Shown: positions 17,031 to 25,750 of the stretch, one piece after another
Position numbering within the stretch: the stretch's first letter is position 1
Layout of the letters: each line of letters starts with the position of its first letter
NCBI RefSeq assembly: GCF_030523955.1
Contig: NZ_JAUNHL010000001.1
Location: forward strand, 55,472-119,471
Length of the DNA: 64,000 bases
From: Neisseria sp.
GTDB taxonomy: Bacteria; Pseudomonadota; Gammaproteobacteria; Burkholderiales; Neisseriaceae
Direction: 5' to 3'
Translations under genes and position numbers: made by a program
Notes under the pieces: model-generated
Seen by the model: the letters and a program-made list of their open reading frames with translations, nothing else
Told to the model about the DNA's origin: nothing
Database searches by the model: none

Positions 17031-17967
17031 TGTTTGCGTCGTTCCAAAAATCGTAAAAATTAAACCATTGCAGCGGGTTTCGCGCGCATTCCTGCGCCAA
17101 AACATCGGCAAAACGCTGTGCGGCGGCGGCCACGGCGGCGTTGCGCCCGCCCCGCTTCCAGTCGGTTGCGTCTAAAAAACGGCTCAGTTTCAGATGGTAG
17201 CGGCCGTTTTGCTTGATGCAGAACAGCGTGTGTACGCGGGTTTTCAGCAGCCCCGCCAAGAGCCAGGCGCCCTGCGGCATATCGGCGGGGCTGCCGAGAA
17301 AGGATACCGGCACGGTTTTTTCGCCGCGCACCGGCACGCGGTCGGCGGCCACCGCCAGCCATTCGCCCGCATCGATGCGGCGGTGCAACTCCATCATCAG
17401 CGCCGCGTCCAAATCGGTTACCTGTATCGTCTGGATGCGGTCGGCACCGGCTTTTTGCAGCGCTTCGTTAAAGGCTTCGGCATGGCGGCTGTGCACCAGC
17501 ACGTTGAGCTTGAAGCCCTGATGGTGCGACACCAGCGCGCGGCACACTTCCACATTGCCCACGTGCGAGCAAACGAAAATCTGCCCGCGCAGGCTGCGGT
17601 CGCCAATCAGCGCATACACATTATCCGGGTCTTCCAACACCAAATCTTCGTAGCGGATTTTGCGCTGCCACACGGCAAAGCGGTCGCACACCGCCCCGCC
17701 GAACGCCACAAACTGTTTGAACACGGGCAGCCGCTGCGGCAGCACGGCATCGGGAAAGGCCGTCTGAAGCCTTGCCTGATAGCGCGCGATATTGCGCCGC
17801 TGCTTGGGCGCAGTGGCGTAAAAATACAGCACCACAAACCAGATGCACGGGTTCATCAGCCACGCGGGCAGGTGGCGCACCATCAGCGTGGTGATGCCCA
17901 AAAACAAACGGTTGCCGCGTTCGTTTTGCGCCGCCCAGTGTTCGGAATCGGAAGTCGGTTTATTCAT
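17023..17967 (-). CDS. LpxL/HtrB-family acyltransferase
   Basis: A 314-residue lysophospholipid-type acyltransferase of the lipid A family. An N-terminal hydrophobic segment (PAWLMNPCIWFVVLYFYA) is followed by CSHVGNVEV, which stands where the usual H-x4-D/E motif lies (His then five residues later Glu). In E. coli, ApeJ is one protein with a glycosyltransferase and an acyltransferase half; here these are two overlapping genes. The eight-base overlap with the glycosyltransferase gene fixes the start at 17967. Confidence 0.83.
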   Translation of the reverse strand: MNKPTSDSEHWAAQNERGNRLFLGITTLMVRHLPAWLMNPCIWFVVLYFYATAPKQRRNIARYQARLQTAFPDAVLPQRLPVFKQFVAFGGAVCDRFAVWQRKIRYEDLVLEDPDNVYALIGDRSLRGQIFVCSHVGNVEVCRALVSHHQGFKLNVLVHSRHAEAFNEALQKAGADRIQTIQVTDLDAALMMELHRRIDAGEWLAVAADRVPVRGEKTVPVSFLGSPADMPQGAWLLAGLLKTRVHTLFCIKQNGRYHLKLSRFLDATDWKRGGRNAAVAAAAQRFADVLAQECARNPLQWFNFYDFWNDANNG

Positions 17968-18709
17968 GGTTTTCAGACGGCCTTTTGCCGAAAGTGCGCC
18001 GCCACACCATTTCGCAAAACAGGCGGGCATGCATTTTGCTGATTAACACATTGTCTTCAAAAGCGCGGAAATGCGACACGCCGCCCTCGGCGTATTGCAC
18101 CGGCGTTTTCACCCACACCGGTTTCACCCCGCGCCAATAGAGGCGGATTAAGATTTCGGTGTCGAAATCCATACGCTCGCCCACATGCTCTTCGCGCACC
18201 ACGGCCAGCGCGGCGGCGAGCGGATAGAGGCGGAAACCGCACATGCCGTCTTTGATGTCGGTTGACCAAGTGTGCACCATATTCCAAAAATCGGTGATTT
18301 TGCGGCCGTAAAGCCGTGCTTTGGGCGCATCGGCGCCGTATTGCGGCCAGCCGCACACCACCGCTTCGGGGTTTTGCGCGGCGGCGGCCAGCAGCTTGGC
18401 GGTGTCGTCCAAACAATGCTGCGCATCGGCATCCACCTGCAACACATGGGTGTAGCCGTGTTGTTCGGCATAAGCCAAACCGTCTTTCACCGCCGCCCCC
18501 TTACCGCCGTTGGCCGCGCGGTACAGCACCGCCACGCCTTGCCGCCGCGCCGTTTCTTCCAACACCGGCCTGCAGTCCGCCCGCGAGCCGTCGTCAACGA
18601 TTAAAACGTCCAAACCGAAAGCGCGCACCGCTTCGGCCACCCGGGCGATGGTGGCCGGGTGGTTGTAGTGGGGGATAAGGGCTAGGGTTTTCACAAGTTT
18701 ATCCAGCAA
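17960..18709 (-). CDS. family 2 glycosyltransferase
   Basis: A 249-residue GT-A enzyme. LALIPHYNHPATI opens it, VLIVDDGS (residues 35-42) and LQVDADAQH (the DXD metal site) follow. It corresponds to the glycosyltransferase half of ApeJ and probably builds or modifies the glycolipid anchor to which the polyene acid is esterified. Close homologues are DPM-like enzymes that use prenyl phosphates. Confidence 0.87.
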   Translation of the reverse strand: MLDKLVKTLALIPHYNHPATIARVAEAVRAFGLDVLIVDDGSRADCRPVLEETARRQGVAVLYRAANGGKGAAVKDGLAYAEQHGYTHVLQVDADAQHCLDDTAKLLAAAAQNPEAVVCGWPQYGADAPKARLYGRKITDFWNMVHTWSTDIKDGMCGFRLYPLAAALAVVREEHVGERMDFDTEILIRLYWRGVKPVWVKTPVQYAEGGVSHFRAFEDNVLISKMHARLFCEMVWRRTFGKRPSENHE

Positions 18710-18739
18710 TAAAATTTATCATTTTCCTATAATTAAAAT

Positions 18740-19768
18740 TTATTCTTCTAATATTTCTTTCAATAATTGAGATGCCCGATCTTGAGATAAAATATCTGCA
18801 TGACTACCTATTTGGGTACTATATTTCTCACCCAGCTCCTTTTCTGGAGAGATGAGAAATTCTAAGGAACATGAAGCAAGCATTTTTCGTAATTGCTCAC
18901 TAGGGTAAGTACGGTCTGTCTTATCAATCGTCCCAAATAGATATTTATTTTTGCTTAAGGGAATAACGATTGACTTTAATTTATCACCTTTTTCATAAAA
19001 AGGCCTCCATCTTCCCTCTGAATTTACAAAAACAACAATAGAATCCCCTAAAAATAATTTATCTTTAATTTCTACAATTTTAAAGCTTAACTTAGAAAAA
19101 ATAGCTATTTTTTCATCAGGAGCAATTGTCTGTTTTAAAGCTTTAATATGTCCTTCTTTTATTTTTTTAATTAAGTAATCATCAGAAAATTCCTGCCTTA
19201 ATCGTTTGGCCATATCTATTAATAAATCCTTAGGGAGATTTTGAATGATTAAATCTGGATTTCTTTTAATTATTTCTATCCACATTTTTTTTTGATGATT
19301 TGGAATCATACCATATGAATTTATTTGTTCTGCTATAAAATTATTATCATTGATAATTTGATTTCTTAAATAAGTAAAAAAATTTTTTTCATCTTCAAAA
19401 AAAATACGAGAAATTTGTTGTACCATATTTTTAATTCCCTGAAGATAATTCATTCTTAGGTGCCTAGTTCTTATCTCAAAGTGAGCTACTATTTTAGCTG
19501 CTGATTCACTAGGCAAAACTTCCCCATTTAGACAAGTCCGAAAGTCATTAATAATTGGTGCAATTAAATTTTCTTCTTCAGTAATCAAATCGTCAACAAG
19601 TACATCTTCTCCTTCTGTATAAAAATATCCTTCAACACCAATATCTTGAATATTAGATAAGTAAGCTGCCTTTCCAGCCCGTATCACAAAAGCTTTTTTC
19701 TTATCGCCTTCAATGGCAAAGCCACGTTGCAAAAATTGTGGAATATAGTGCTGCCTTTTCCCTGCCAT
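18740..19768 (-). CDS. DUF4238-family protein inserted in the pigment operon
   Basis: A 342-residue protein beginning MAGKRQHYIPQFLQRGF; HYIPQ-F-L-R-F is the hallmark of DUF4238. The function is unknown; no membrane segment or signal is visible and the C-terminal half is lysine-rich. The gene is much more AT-rich than its neighbours and runs in the same direction as the operon. I choose the ATG at 19768 because GGAAGGA precedes it; two earlier in-frame ATGs lie at 19783 and 19774. A perfect 34-base inverted repeat lies just upstream. It is not part of known aryl-polyene loci and looks horizontally acquired. Confidence 0.78.
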   Translation of the reverse strand: MAGKRQHYIPQFLQRGFAIEGDKKKAFVIRAGKAAYLSNIQDIGVEGYFYTEGEDVLVDDLITEEENLIAPIINDFRTCLNGEVLPSESAAKIVAHFEIRTRHLRMNYLQGIKNMVQQISRIFFEDEKNFFTYLRNQIINDNNFIAEQINSYGMIPNHQKKMWIEIIKRNPDLIIQNLPKDLLIDMAKRLRQEFSDDYLIKKIKEGHIKALKQTIAPDEKIAIFSKLSFKIVEIKDKLFLGDSIVVFVNSEGRWRPFYEKGDKLKSIVIPLSKNKYLFGTIDKTDRTYPSEQLRKMLASCSLEFLISPEKELGEKYSTQIGSHADILSQDRASQLLKEILEE

Positions 19769-19817
19769 GTGCATTCCTTCCATTTCAATAAGATATACGA
19801 GATATTATTCAGCGTTG

Positions 19818-19922
19818 TAGGTTGGGTTAGCCGTAGGCGTAACCCAACAACATATCCGAACTGTTCAACAGGCCGTCTGAAAAACGGATTGTTGGGTTAC
19901 GCCTACGGCTAACCCAACCTAC
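19818..19922. repeat. perfect 34-base inverted repeat with a DUS in the loop
   Basis: The arms at 19818-19851 and 19889-19922 (GTAGGTTGGGTTAGCCGTAG and onwards, and its exact complement) flank a 37-base loop that includes AGGCCGTCTGAAAA. It separates apeH-apeI from the DUF4238 gene and could fold into a long hairpin in the operon RNA. Confidence 0.9.
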
Positions 19923-19932
19923 CACTAACCTT

Positions 19933-21642
19933 TCAGACGGCCTCAAACGTCCCAAACACAATCCGTCCCGAAGCGCATGCCGCTTCGCCGTTTTCCAGCT
20001 TAAACGTCAATTTGCCTTTGTCGGCATCGTATTTCAGCTCGGCAGACACGGTGTCGTTCGGGCGCACGAACTGCTGGTATTTCAGGTTTTCCACGCGCAC
20101 GATGCTGCGGCGGCCCCAGTCGAAGCGCGCGGCCAAATCGCGCACCCATTGCAATTCGATTACGCCGGGCACCAGCGGAAAATTGGCGAAGTGGCCGCCG
20201 AAATATGCCAAGTCCAGCGGCACGCGGCCTTCGAAGCGGTAAACAGCGGGGGGTTCAGACAGGCATTCCCGCCATTCGGGTGCGGTTTGTGCCTGCGTGA
20301 AGGCCGTCTGAAAATCGGCGGCGGTAATTTTCGATTGCGCGTTGCGCGGCAGCTCGGCGGCAAACCGCCAGTAGCGCGGCAGGGCAACGGTGTCCTGCGT
20401 GGCGGCCAAGTGCGTTTTCAGCGCGGCGGCCACCTGCGCCCGGCCCTTGTCCCGCAAGGCTTCGATGCCTGCGGCATTCAGCGCCGCCCACACAGCCACC
20501 CGCTTGTGCTGCGGGTGCGGGGCGCAGAAAGCATCGGCCACCCATTCGTGGGCGAGCAGGTCGTTTTCGATTTGGTTGAGCGACACGCGTTTGTCTTCGA
20601 ATTTGATGATACGGTCGCGGCGGCCGAGCAATAAAAAGCCCTCTGCCTGCGGCTCGATTAAGTCGGCGGTTTGGAAGCGGCCCGCCGTCCACGGCGATTC
20701 GGCCCACAAGGCTCCCTCTTCGCTTTGGCCGACGGCAACGGCGGCAAACGGCTGCCATGCCCGCCCCAACCGGCGCGAGGCGATCACGCCGGTTTCGGTG
20801 CTGCCGTAGATTTCAAAAGGCCGCACGGCGTGTTGTTCCAATAAATCGGCAGTGGCTTCGGGCAGCACGCCGCCGGCCGACACGATGCCCGCAACTCTGC
20901 CCTGCAAGGCCTGCCAGTTGCGCGCTTCGCCCAAACGGTTCAGCACCGCCGGGCTGGCGATCCACAGCGTTTTTTCATAAGCGGCGGCCGCGGCCAGCAG
21001 GGTTTCGGGATACACATTCTGCGGCCTATCGAGCGTCCAGCCCATCGTGAGCGGCAGCGCGAAACGGAAGGTGAAGCCATACATATGCTGCGGGCTGACG
21101 CTGCCGACAACAACGGGGTTTTCGCGCGCAAACGGCACGGCTTCGGCCAATGCCGTCGCTTCGGCCTCCATCTGCGCGGCGGTTTTCACCATAATCTGCG
21201 CTTCGCCGCTGGAGCCGGAGGTTTTCAGACAGGCTTCCGAATCTGCAGCAATCTGCCAATCTGCCGGCGTTTCGGCTTCGGGCGGCACGGCTTCCAACAA
21301 GGTGCGGATATCCCAAACCTGGTTTTCGAGGCCGTCTGAAAACGCTTTTTCATGCGGCGCATCGGTCAGCCAGATATCCGCAGTGCCGCCCCAAGCCGCG
21401 TTTTCCCGCGCCAGATTCGGCGGCAGCAACACCCGCGCCCCCGCATGCCACGCAGCCAGCATCGCGCAGGCGAATAGCGCGGCGTCTTCAAACCACAAGG
21501 TGGCGCTTCGGATGTTTTGTGTTTGCAGGCGGCGGGAAATAATGAAGACGGCACGGTTGAAATCGGCACGCGTCCAATTCGGATGGGCGGCGATCAGGTG
21601 TGCTTGCGGAAGATCGGGCGAGAGAATGTGGGTGAGACGCAT
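19933..21642 (-). CDS. AMP-ligase fused to ApeI-type dehydratase
   Basis: A 569-residue fusion. Residues 1-460 are an acyl-AMP ligase: P-loop TSGSSG (141-146), YGSTETG (279-285) and the hinge region GRRDRIIKFEDKRVSL. Residues about 470-569 are a hotdog dehydratase (YFGGHFANFPLVPGVIELQWV), equivalent to E. coli ApeI. The ligase should load 4-hydroxybenzoate or a related aryl acid starter; the dehydratase half should act with ApeP. In E. coli these are separate genes (apeH, apeI). The stop codon lies in an uptake sequence. Confidence 0.88.
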   Translation of the reverse strand: MRLTHILSPDLPQAHLIAAHPNWTRADFNRAVFIISRRLQTQNIRSATLWFEDAALFACAMLAAWHAGARVLLPPNLARENAAWGGTADIWLTDAPHEKAFSDGLENQVWDIRTLLEAVPPEAETPADWQIAADSEACLKTSGSSGEAQIMVKTAAQMEAEATALAEAVPFARENPVVVGSVSPQHMYGFTFRFALPLTMGWTLDRPQNVYPETLLAAAAAYEKTLWIASPAVLNRLGEARNWQALQGRVAGIVSAGGVLPEATADLLEQHAVRPFEIYGSTETGVIASRRLGRAWQPFAAVAVGQSEEGALWAESPWTAGRFQTADLIEPQAEGFLLLGRRDRIIKFEDKRVSLNQIENDLLAHEWVADAFCAPHPQHKRVAVWAALNAAGIEALRDKGRAQVAAALKTHLAATQDTVALPRYWRFAAELPRNAQSKITAADFQTAFTQAQTAPEWRECLSEPPAVYRFEGRVPLDLAYFGGHFANFPLVPGVIELQWVRDLAARFDWGRRSIVRVENLKYQQFVRPNDTVSAELKYDADKGKLTFKLENGEAACASGRIVFGTFEAV

Positions 21643-21877
21643 GGTTTAAACTTTTTATCAGCCGGTTAAAACGGGAACCAAACAGGAAAATGGTTTCATT
21701 GCTTGGAAAATATATTAAAACATTTTGTTTGCCAATGGGATAAATGCCTGTCTGAAAACCCGTTTGTTATATTCTGCGGCTAACCCACTTCAGAATAATG
21801 ACATATATTATCTCCGAGTCAGGCACGGGTATGACGGAACGGTTATCGTGGTTGGCAATAAGCGTTTCAGACAGGCC

Positions 21878-22420
21878 TCAAATCTTCAATACCGCTTTGC
21901 GGTAAACCCACTCCCCCGCAAACAGCACGCCCATCAATATATACGAAACAATACCGGTATAAATCGCCCACCATTCGTGCTTGCCCGACCATGCCAGCAG
22001 CGCGGCGGCGGCGGCGTTGAAGATAAAAAAGCCGCACCAGATTCGGGTAACGAGGCGGGTATAGCGCACGCCTTCGGGCGGCAGGTCGGGGTGTTGCAGG
22101 CGGGCGAGGCGTTCGATCAGGGTTTGTTCGGCAAACAGGCTGGCGCCGAACACGGCGAGCATCAGCAGGGAAACGGCCACGGGATACCAATACATGGAAT
22201 CGGGTTGGCGCAACAGGATCACGGCGGCGAAGAAAGCGGCCAGCAATAATGAAACCGTTTTTTGGGCGCGGGTTTTCTGCAAAGCGGCGCGTATCAGCCA
22301 CAGGCCGCACATGGCGGCGGCCAGCCAGAAAAAGATGCCTTGTTCGCGGCCGTAATACCACAACAGCGGATAAGAGAGGCTGAGCAGAACCAGTAGGATT
22401 TGGCCGATGGGTTTGAGCAT
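21878..22420 (-). CDS. apeG: COG4648-type integral membrane protein (ApeG)
   Basis: A 180-residue membrane protein with five to six hydrophobic segments (LLVLLSLSYPLLWYYG, ASLLLAAFFAAVILL-like, WYPVAVSLLMLAVFGASLF, WCGFFIFNAAAAALLAW, YTGIVSYILMGVLFAGEWVYR). It matches the small membrane protein always found between the carrier proteins and the AMP-ligase in aryl-polyene loci. Its exact role is unknown. The C-terminus meets an uptake sequence. Confidence 0.8.
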   Translation of the reverse strand: MLKPIGQILLVLLSLSYPLLWYYGREQGIFFWLAAAMCGLWLIRAALQKTRAQKTVSLLLAAFFAAVILLRQPDSMYWYPVAVSLLMLAVFGASLFAEQTLIERLARLQHPDLPPEGVRYTRLVTRIWCGFFIFNAAAAALLAWSGKHEWWAIYTGIVSYILMGVLFAGEWVYRKAVLKI

Positions 22421-22518
22421 GGGATCAATCGAAAGGAAAAGCCCGGCGGTTTGCCGGACTGCTGTTTTTCAGATTCAAAGCCGTTTGAACAAAGCGGGGA
22501 TACAACTGAGCTGCGGAT

Positions 22519-22770
22519 TTATTCGCCGTCTATCCGCAGCACGGCTTGTACCACGTCGTCCACCGTGCGCACATTGCGGAAATCGTCGGCTTTCAGTTTG
22601 CGGCCGGTTTCGCGTTTGATGTGGTCGATGAGGTCGATGGCATCGATGCTGTCGATTTCCAGATCTTCATAAAGATTGGTTTCGGGTTTGATGCGCTCGG
22701 GTTCGATTTCAAACAGGTTCACCAAGGCATCGGTAAGGATTTTGCGGATTTCTTGTTCGGTCATCGTCAT
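22519..22770 (-). CDS. apeF: acyl carrier protein ApeF-like
   Basis: An 83-residue carrier protein. The DLEIDSIDAIDLI motif holds the phosphopantetheine serine (about residue 41). It is very acidic, as usual for carrier proteins. The start may be the Met at 22770 or the second at 22764. It follows the other carrier gene after only five bases. Confidence 0.88.
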   Translation of the reverse strand: MTMTEQEIRKILTDALVNLFEIEPERIKPETNLYEDLEIDSIDAIDLIDHIKRETGRKLKADDFRNVRTVDDVVQAVLRIDGE

Positions 22771-22775
22771 TCCTT

Positions 22776-23033
22776 TCAGGCTTGGCGGCTGCGCACGAAA
22801 TCGGCCAGAGTTTTCACGCTGGTGAAATGCTCGCGCAATTTGTCTTTTTCGCCGTCGAGCTGGAGCTTGAAGGTTTTTTGTACCGCCAAGCCCAGCTCCA
22901 GCGCGTCTACCGAATCCAGCCCCAGGCCGTCGTCGCCGAACAGGGGGGCATCGGTTTCGATATCTTCGGCAGTGATGTCTTCCAAGCCGAGGCTGTCGAT
23001 AATCATTTGTTTGATTTGTGTTTCCAGGGTCAT
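22776..23033 (-). CDS. apeE: acyl carrier protein ApeE-like
   Basis: An 85-residue carrier protein with the attachment serine in DGLGLDSVDALELG. ATGA overlap with the upstream acyltransferase gene sets the start at 23033; longer in-frame starts lie inside that gene. The paired carriers ApeE and ApeF are a hallmark of aryl-polyene loci; one carries the growing chain, the other probably the starter or a transfer intermediate. Confidence 0.9.
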   Translation of the reverse strand: MTLETQIKQMIIDSLGLEDITAEDIETDAPLFGDDGLGLDSVDALELGLAVQKTFKLQLDGEKDKLREHFTSVKTLADFVRSRQA

Positions 23034-23788
23034 GTTGTTTCTCGCATGAAATAGTTTTGTAAATAAGCGTTCAAACGCCGGGCGGCGATGGGCAGCGGTT
23101 TTTCGGCCAGCCAATCCTGCGGATGGATGTCTTCGCCGACGGTGATTTCGTAATGGATGGTGCGTGCCGGAATTTTATACCAAGGCTGGCCTTTTTTGAA
23201 ATTGGGCGGATTCATTTTGATGACTACCGGGGTAATCACCCGGGCGCTGCGCAGGCCTAATGAAACCGCACCCCGGTGCAGGCGGATTTCGCCGTCCCAG
23301 CCGGTACGCGTACCTTCGGGGAATACCAGCAGGCTCTGCCCGCTTTTGAGCACGGCATCGACTTCCTCCATCATTTCCATCGATTCGTCGTTGGCAATAT
23401 AGCCGTTGGCGATAATCTGGCTTTTCATCGAAGGGTTTTTCAGCAAATCTTTTTTTACGATGCAGTTTAACTCGGGCACTTGGCCGATCAGCAACACCAC
23501 GTCAATCAAAGAAGGATGGTTGGACAATACCAGCTGCCCCGGGCGGCCGAGTTTTTCCAAGCCGTTGAAGCGTACGGTGAGAATGCCCGACCAAATCATA
23601 TAATGGGTAAACCATTTCCATACGCCGCCGATCAGCCGCCGTGCCTGCATTTGGTGCGCCGCATCGTTGCGCTTGGGGTTCAGGGTATAGGGCAGCAACA
23701 CGATTTTCAGTAATACGCCGACTACGCCGAATAAGACGAAGGCAAAAGTCGTGGCGATAAAGCGGCGGTAATAGTTCAATGATTTCAT
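23030..23788 (-). CDS. apeD: 1-acylglycerol-3-phosphate-type acyltransferase ApeD
   Basis: A 252-residue PlsC-family acyltransferase: one N-terminal membrane segment (FIATTFAFVLFGVVGVLLKIVLL), then the motif NHPSLIDVVLL (the H-x4-D motif) and FPEGTRTG. It probably attaches the polyene acid or a fatty acid to a lipid acceptor. The start at 23788 overlaps apeC by ATGA; the longer frame to 24049 runs only through apeC and is rejected. Confidence 0.88.
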   Translation of the reverse strand: MKSLNYYRRFIATTFAFVLFGVVGVLLKIVLLPYTLNPKRNDAAHQMQARRLIGGVWKWFTHYMIWSGILTVRFNGLEKLGRPGQLVLSNHPSLIDVVLLIGQVPELNCIVKKDLLKNPSMKSQIIANGYIANDESMEMMEEVDAVLKSGQSLLVFPEGTRTGWDGEIRLHRGAVSLGLRSARVITPVVIKMNPPNFKKGQPWYKIPARTIHYEITVGEDIHPQDWLAEKPLPIAARRLNAYLQNYFMRETT

Positions 23789-24522
23789 GGGTTTTTCTGC
23801 CACAACCAGCGGCGTTTGCTGCCGTATCTTTCCCATTGATGCCTGTCTGAAAGCATAAAACGTATCCATTCGAGTGCGCCCCAATACGGGCTGCGCGGCG
23901 GATTTTCTTTTTCGGCATCCGGTTTCAGCAGGCTGATGCGGTAATCGTCGCCCGCTTCCAACACCATCGCCAGTGCATGGGCAAACGGCGCGCGCTCGGC
24001 GGCAACGGCATATTCTCGGTGCAAAGGCTCGTCTGCCAGCACCACCCAAACCTTGTCCGCCCCTTCCTGTAACAGCGCATAAGCTTCGGCCAGCGCGCTC
24101 TCCAAGCTGTCTTCATCCGCTGCCAGCGCGGTGTTTTCGCTCATATCTTGCCGCAGCATAGACCACTGCCCGGCCAATGCGTTGTGCACCGACAAACCGA
24201 ACGAGGCGGGCGACACCGTTTGCTCGCGCAACAGCGACAGCCACAATTCGAAGCTGCGGTTGATTTCGCCGTCGTGCGAGGCGAATACCAGCGGGCAGTT
24301 CGGAAACGCCTCGGCCAGCGGCCAAGCCGCATCAAACATCAAACGGGCGGAGGACGACAGGCGGCGGCGCTGCATGGCCGGCAGAAAAGCCAGCCCGGGC
24401 TGGTGTGCGGCGGCCGTATCTATTTGGCCATCGGCAGCCCAACGCCGCCATTGTTCGGAATCGCTGAAATAAGGGCAAGAAGCGCGCCAGGCGGCGAGCT
24501 TGAAAGAAAAAGCGGTCATCAT
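23785..24522 (-). CDS. apeC: chain-length factor ApeC
   Basis: A 245-residue ketosynthase-like protein of the chain-length-factor type (LSSSARLMFDAAW, FASHDGEINRSFELW, GLSVHNALAGQWSM). The usual active-site Cys is absent. E. coli ApeC pairs with ApeO. A TTG at 24540 extends the frame, but it lacks a Shine-Dalgarno and lies within a few bases of the presumed transcription start, so I choose the double ATG at 24522/24519. This is the first gene of the minus-strand operon. Confidence 0.82.
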   Translation of the reverse strand: MMTAFSFKLAAWRASCPYFSDSEQWRRWAADGQIDTAAAHQPGLAFLPAMQRRRLSSSARLMFDAAWPLAEAFPNCPLVFASHDGEINRSFELWLSLLREQTVSPASFGLSVHNALAGQWSMLRQDMSENTALAADEDSLESALAEAYALLQEGADKVWVVLADEPLHREYAVAAERAPFAHALAMVLEAGDDYRISLLKPDAEKENPPRSPYWGALEWIRFMLSDRHQWERYGSKRRWLWQKNP

Positions 24523-24540
24523 CAAAACAGGGAAAGACAA

Positions 24541-24605
24541 GTGGTTTTATTATATAGGGAAATGCTCATCACTTCTTTATAATCGACCGCAAAACAGGAT
24601 AAGCC
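24541..24605. promoter_or_regulatory. divergent promoter region apeC / phosphopantetheinyl transferase
   Basis: A TATAAT at 24578-24583 reads rightward towards the transferase gene, and the complement of a TATAAT lies at 24549-24554 reading leftward towards apeC. Good -35 boxes are not obvious on either strand. The 65-base gap could carry shared regulation of both units. Confidence 0.5.
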
Positions 24606-25262
24606 ATGACAAATACAACTTTCTTACCACTCTGGCTGGCCGGTTCCGACAGCGCCGCGCATTATCAGCCGCAAGCTTTGGACGAGGGCGACCGGCAGCG
24701 CCTCAACAAACATCCGGCCTTGGCGCAACGGGCGGATTGGCAGGTGAGCCGCTTTTTAAAACAACAGGCCGCCGCACCGGTTTTATCGTTGTCGCACAGC
24801 CGCGGCGCCGCCTTATTGGCCGCAGGCAGCGGCTTGGGCGCGGTGGGGGTGGACATCGAATACCTCAAGCCGCGCGATTTTGCCGCATTGGCGCAATGGT
24901 GTTGCAGCCCGCAAGAGCGGCAATGGCTGTCGGCATTCGGTTGGCAGGCCGAAGCTTATTACCGTTTGTGGTGCTTGAAAGAAGCAATGATTAAAGCCGC
25001 CGGCCTCTCTTTTCCCGCCGATTTGCCCCAAGCCGGTTTGAGGTGGCAGGCAAACGGCGGCATCGGCCTCTATGCCGCAGGGCAAGCGTGGCAGGGCGTT
25101 TCTGCACGTTGCGGCGATTGGGTGCTGGCGGCGGTTTGGCAGGCGGAAAAGAATTTGCAGCCGCAATGGAATTGTTTGGGTCGTTGGCCAGAACCGGAAG
25201 GGATAACGTTTTTTCCCATGGATAACGATATGGCTGGAAAGTTTTTTTCAGACAGGCATTGA
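24606..25262 (+). CDS. 4'-phosphopantetheinyl transferase
   Basis: A 218-residue Sfp-type transferase that converts apo carrier proteins to the holo form. GVDIEY (magnesium site) and WCLKEAMIKAAG are the family signatures. It is divergent from the operon, consistent with activation of the three carrier proteins encoded there. The E. coli equivalent is a separate ape gene (ApeB in my recollection). The last residues (FFSDRH) are encoded by an uptake sequence, so the natural C-terminus may once have been different. Confidence 0.9.
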   Translation: MTNTTFLPLWLAGSDSAAHYQPQALDEGDRQRLNKHPALAQRADWQVSRFLKQQAAAPVLSLSHSRGAALLAAGSGLGAVGVDIEYLKPRDFAALAQWCCSPQERQWLSAFGWQAEAYYRLWCLKEAMIKAAGLSFPADLPQAGLRWQANGGIGLYAAGQAWQGVSARCGDWVLAAVWQAEKNLQPQWNCLGRWPEPEGITFFPMDNDMAGKFFSDRH

Positions 25263-25750
25263 ATGCTGGAGGCCTGTCTGAATACAAAATGCAACAAAGC
25301 CGCCAAAGCCCGTACCATCATCTTTTGCGGCTGATTTGTCTATCAGAAAACCGTTTTTCGTTGGCTTGAAAAAATCAAAAACTAGCATAAATTTGTTTCT
25401 TTCTGCCTTTCTACTTATAATAGCCGCCATATTTAATCTATTTACTGCAAAGAAAGGAGCACATCATGATTCGCATTCAATCTCCCCGCTCACACGCTCT
25501 TTGCAGCCCGCGCGTTTAAGGCGCTCACTTCATTTCTGTGTCGCCCGCATCGGGCTGCTTTCATCCTGCTTAATATAAAGACGATGTCATTAATGGCGCG
25601 TTTAACCGTGCTATTAGCGGAAAATTTTTATTTCTGCCGCGGCGTTGCTAGGCCTTTCGGTACGGCTTGTCCTGTCTGCGGCTTGCTGCCTGGTGGCAAA
25701 AATAAGTTTTCCCGCCATACCTGACAGCGTTTGAAGAGAAAGTTTTTCCC
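25263..25750 (+). promoter_or_regulatory. promoter and long leader of rtcB-prfH
   Basis: A 488-base gap. A promoter is well formed: TTGTTT at 25393-25398, 17-base spacer, TATAAT at 25416-25421. The transcript would carry a leader of about 320 bases before rtcB. It contains a short ORF (25466-25519), a GCCCG-CAT-CGGGC hairpin near 25545-25557 and further GC-rich potential pairing at 25636-25710. The left part holds a CTGTCTGAA uptake sequence. Confidence 0.6.
25466..25519 (+). CDS. 17-codon leader ORF upstream of rtcB
   Basis: ATG to TAA encodes MIRIQSPRSHALCSPRV. It has an excellent AAAGGAG Shine-Dalgarno seven to nine bases upstream and lies right behind the promoter, which makes translation likely. 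No homologue is known to me. A leader peptide that senses ribosome state would fit the function of the downstream genes, but this is inference. Confidence 0.5.
   Translation: MIRIQSPRSHALCSPRV

Noticed and set aside
23030..24049. Long 339-codon acyltransferase
   Set aside because: The extension lies inside apeC; the family starts at MKSLNYYRRF, encoded at 23788.
25545..25710. A tRNA-like or rRNA-mimic structure in the rtcB leader
   Set aside because: I looked for cloverleaf and decoding-site similarity by eye and found none convincing; only general hairpin potential remains.
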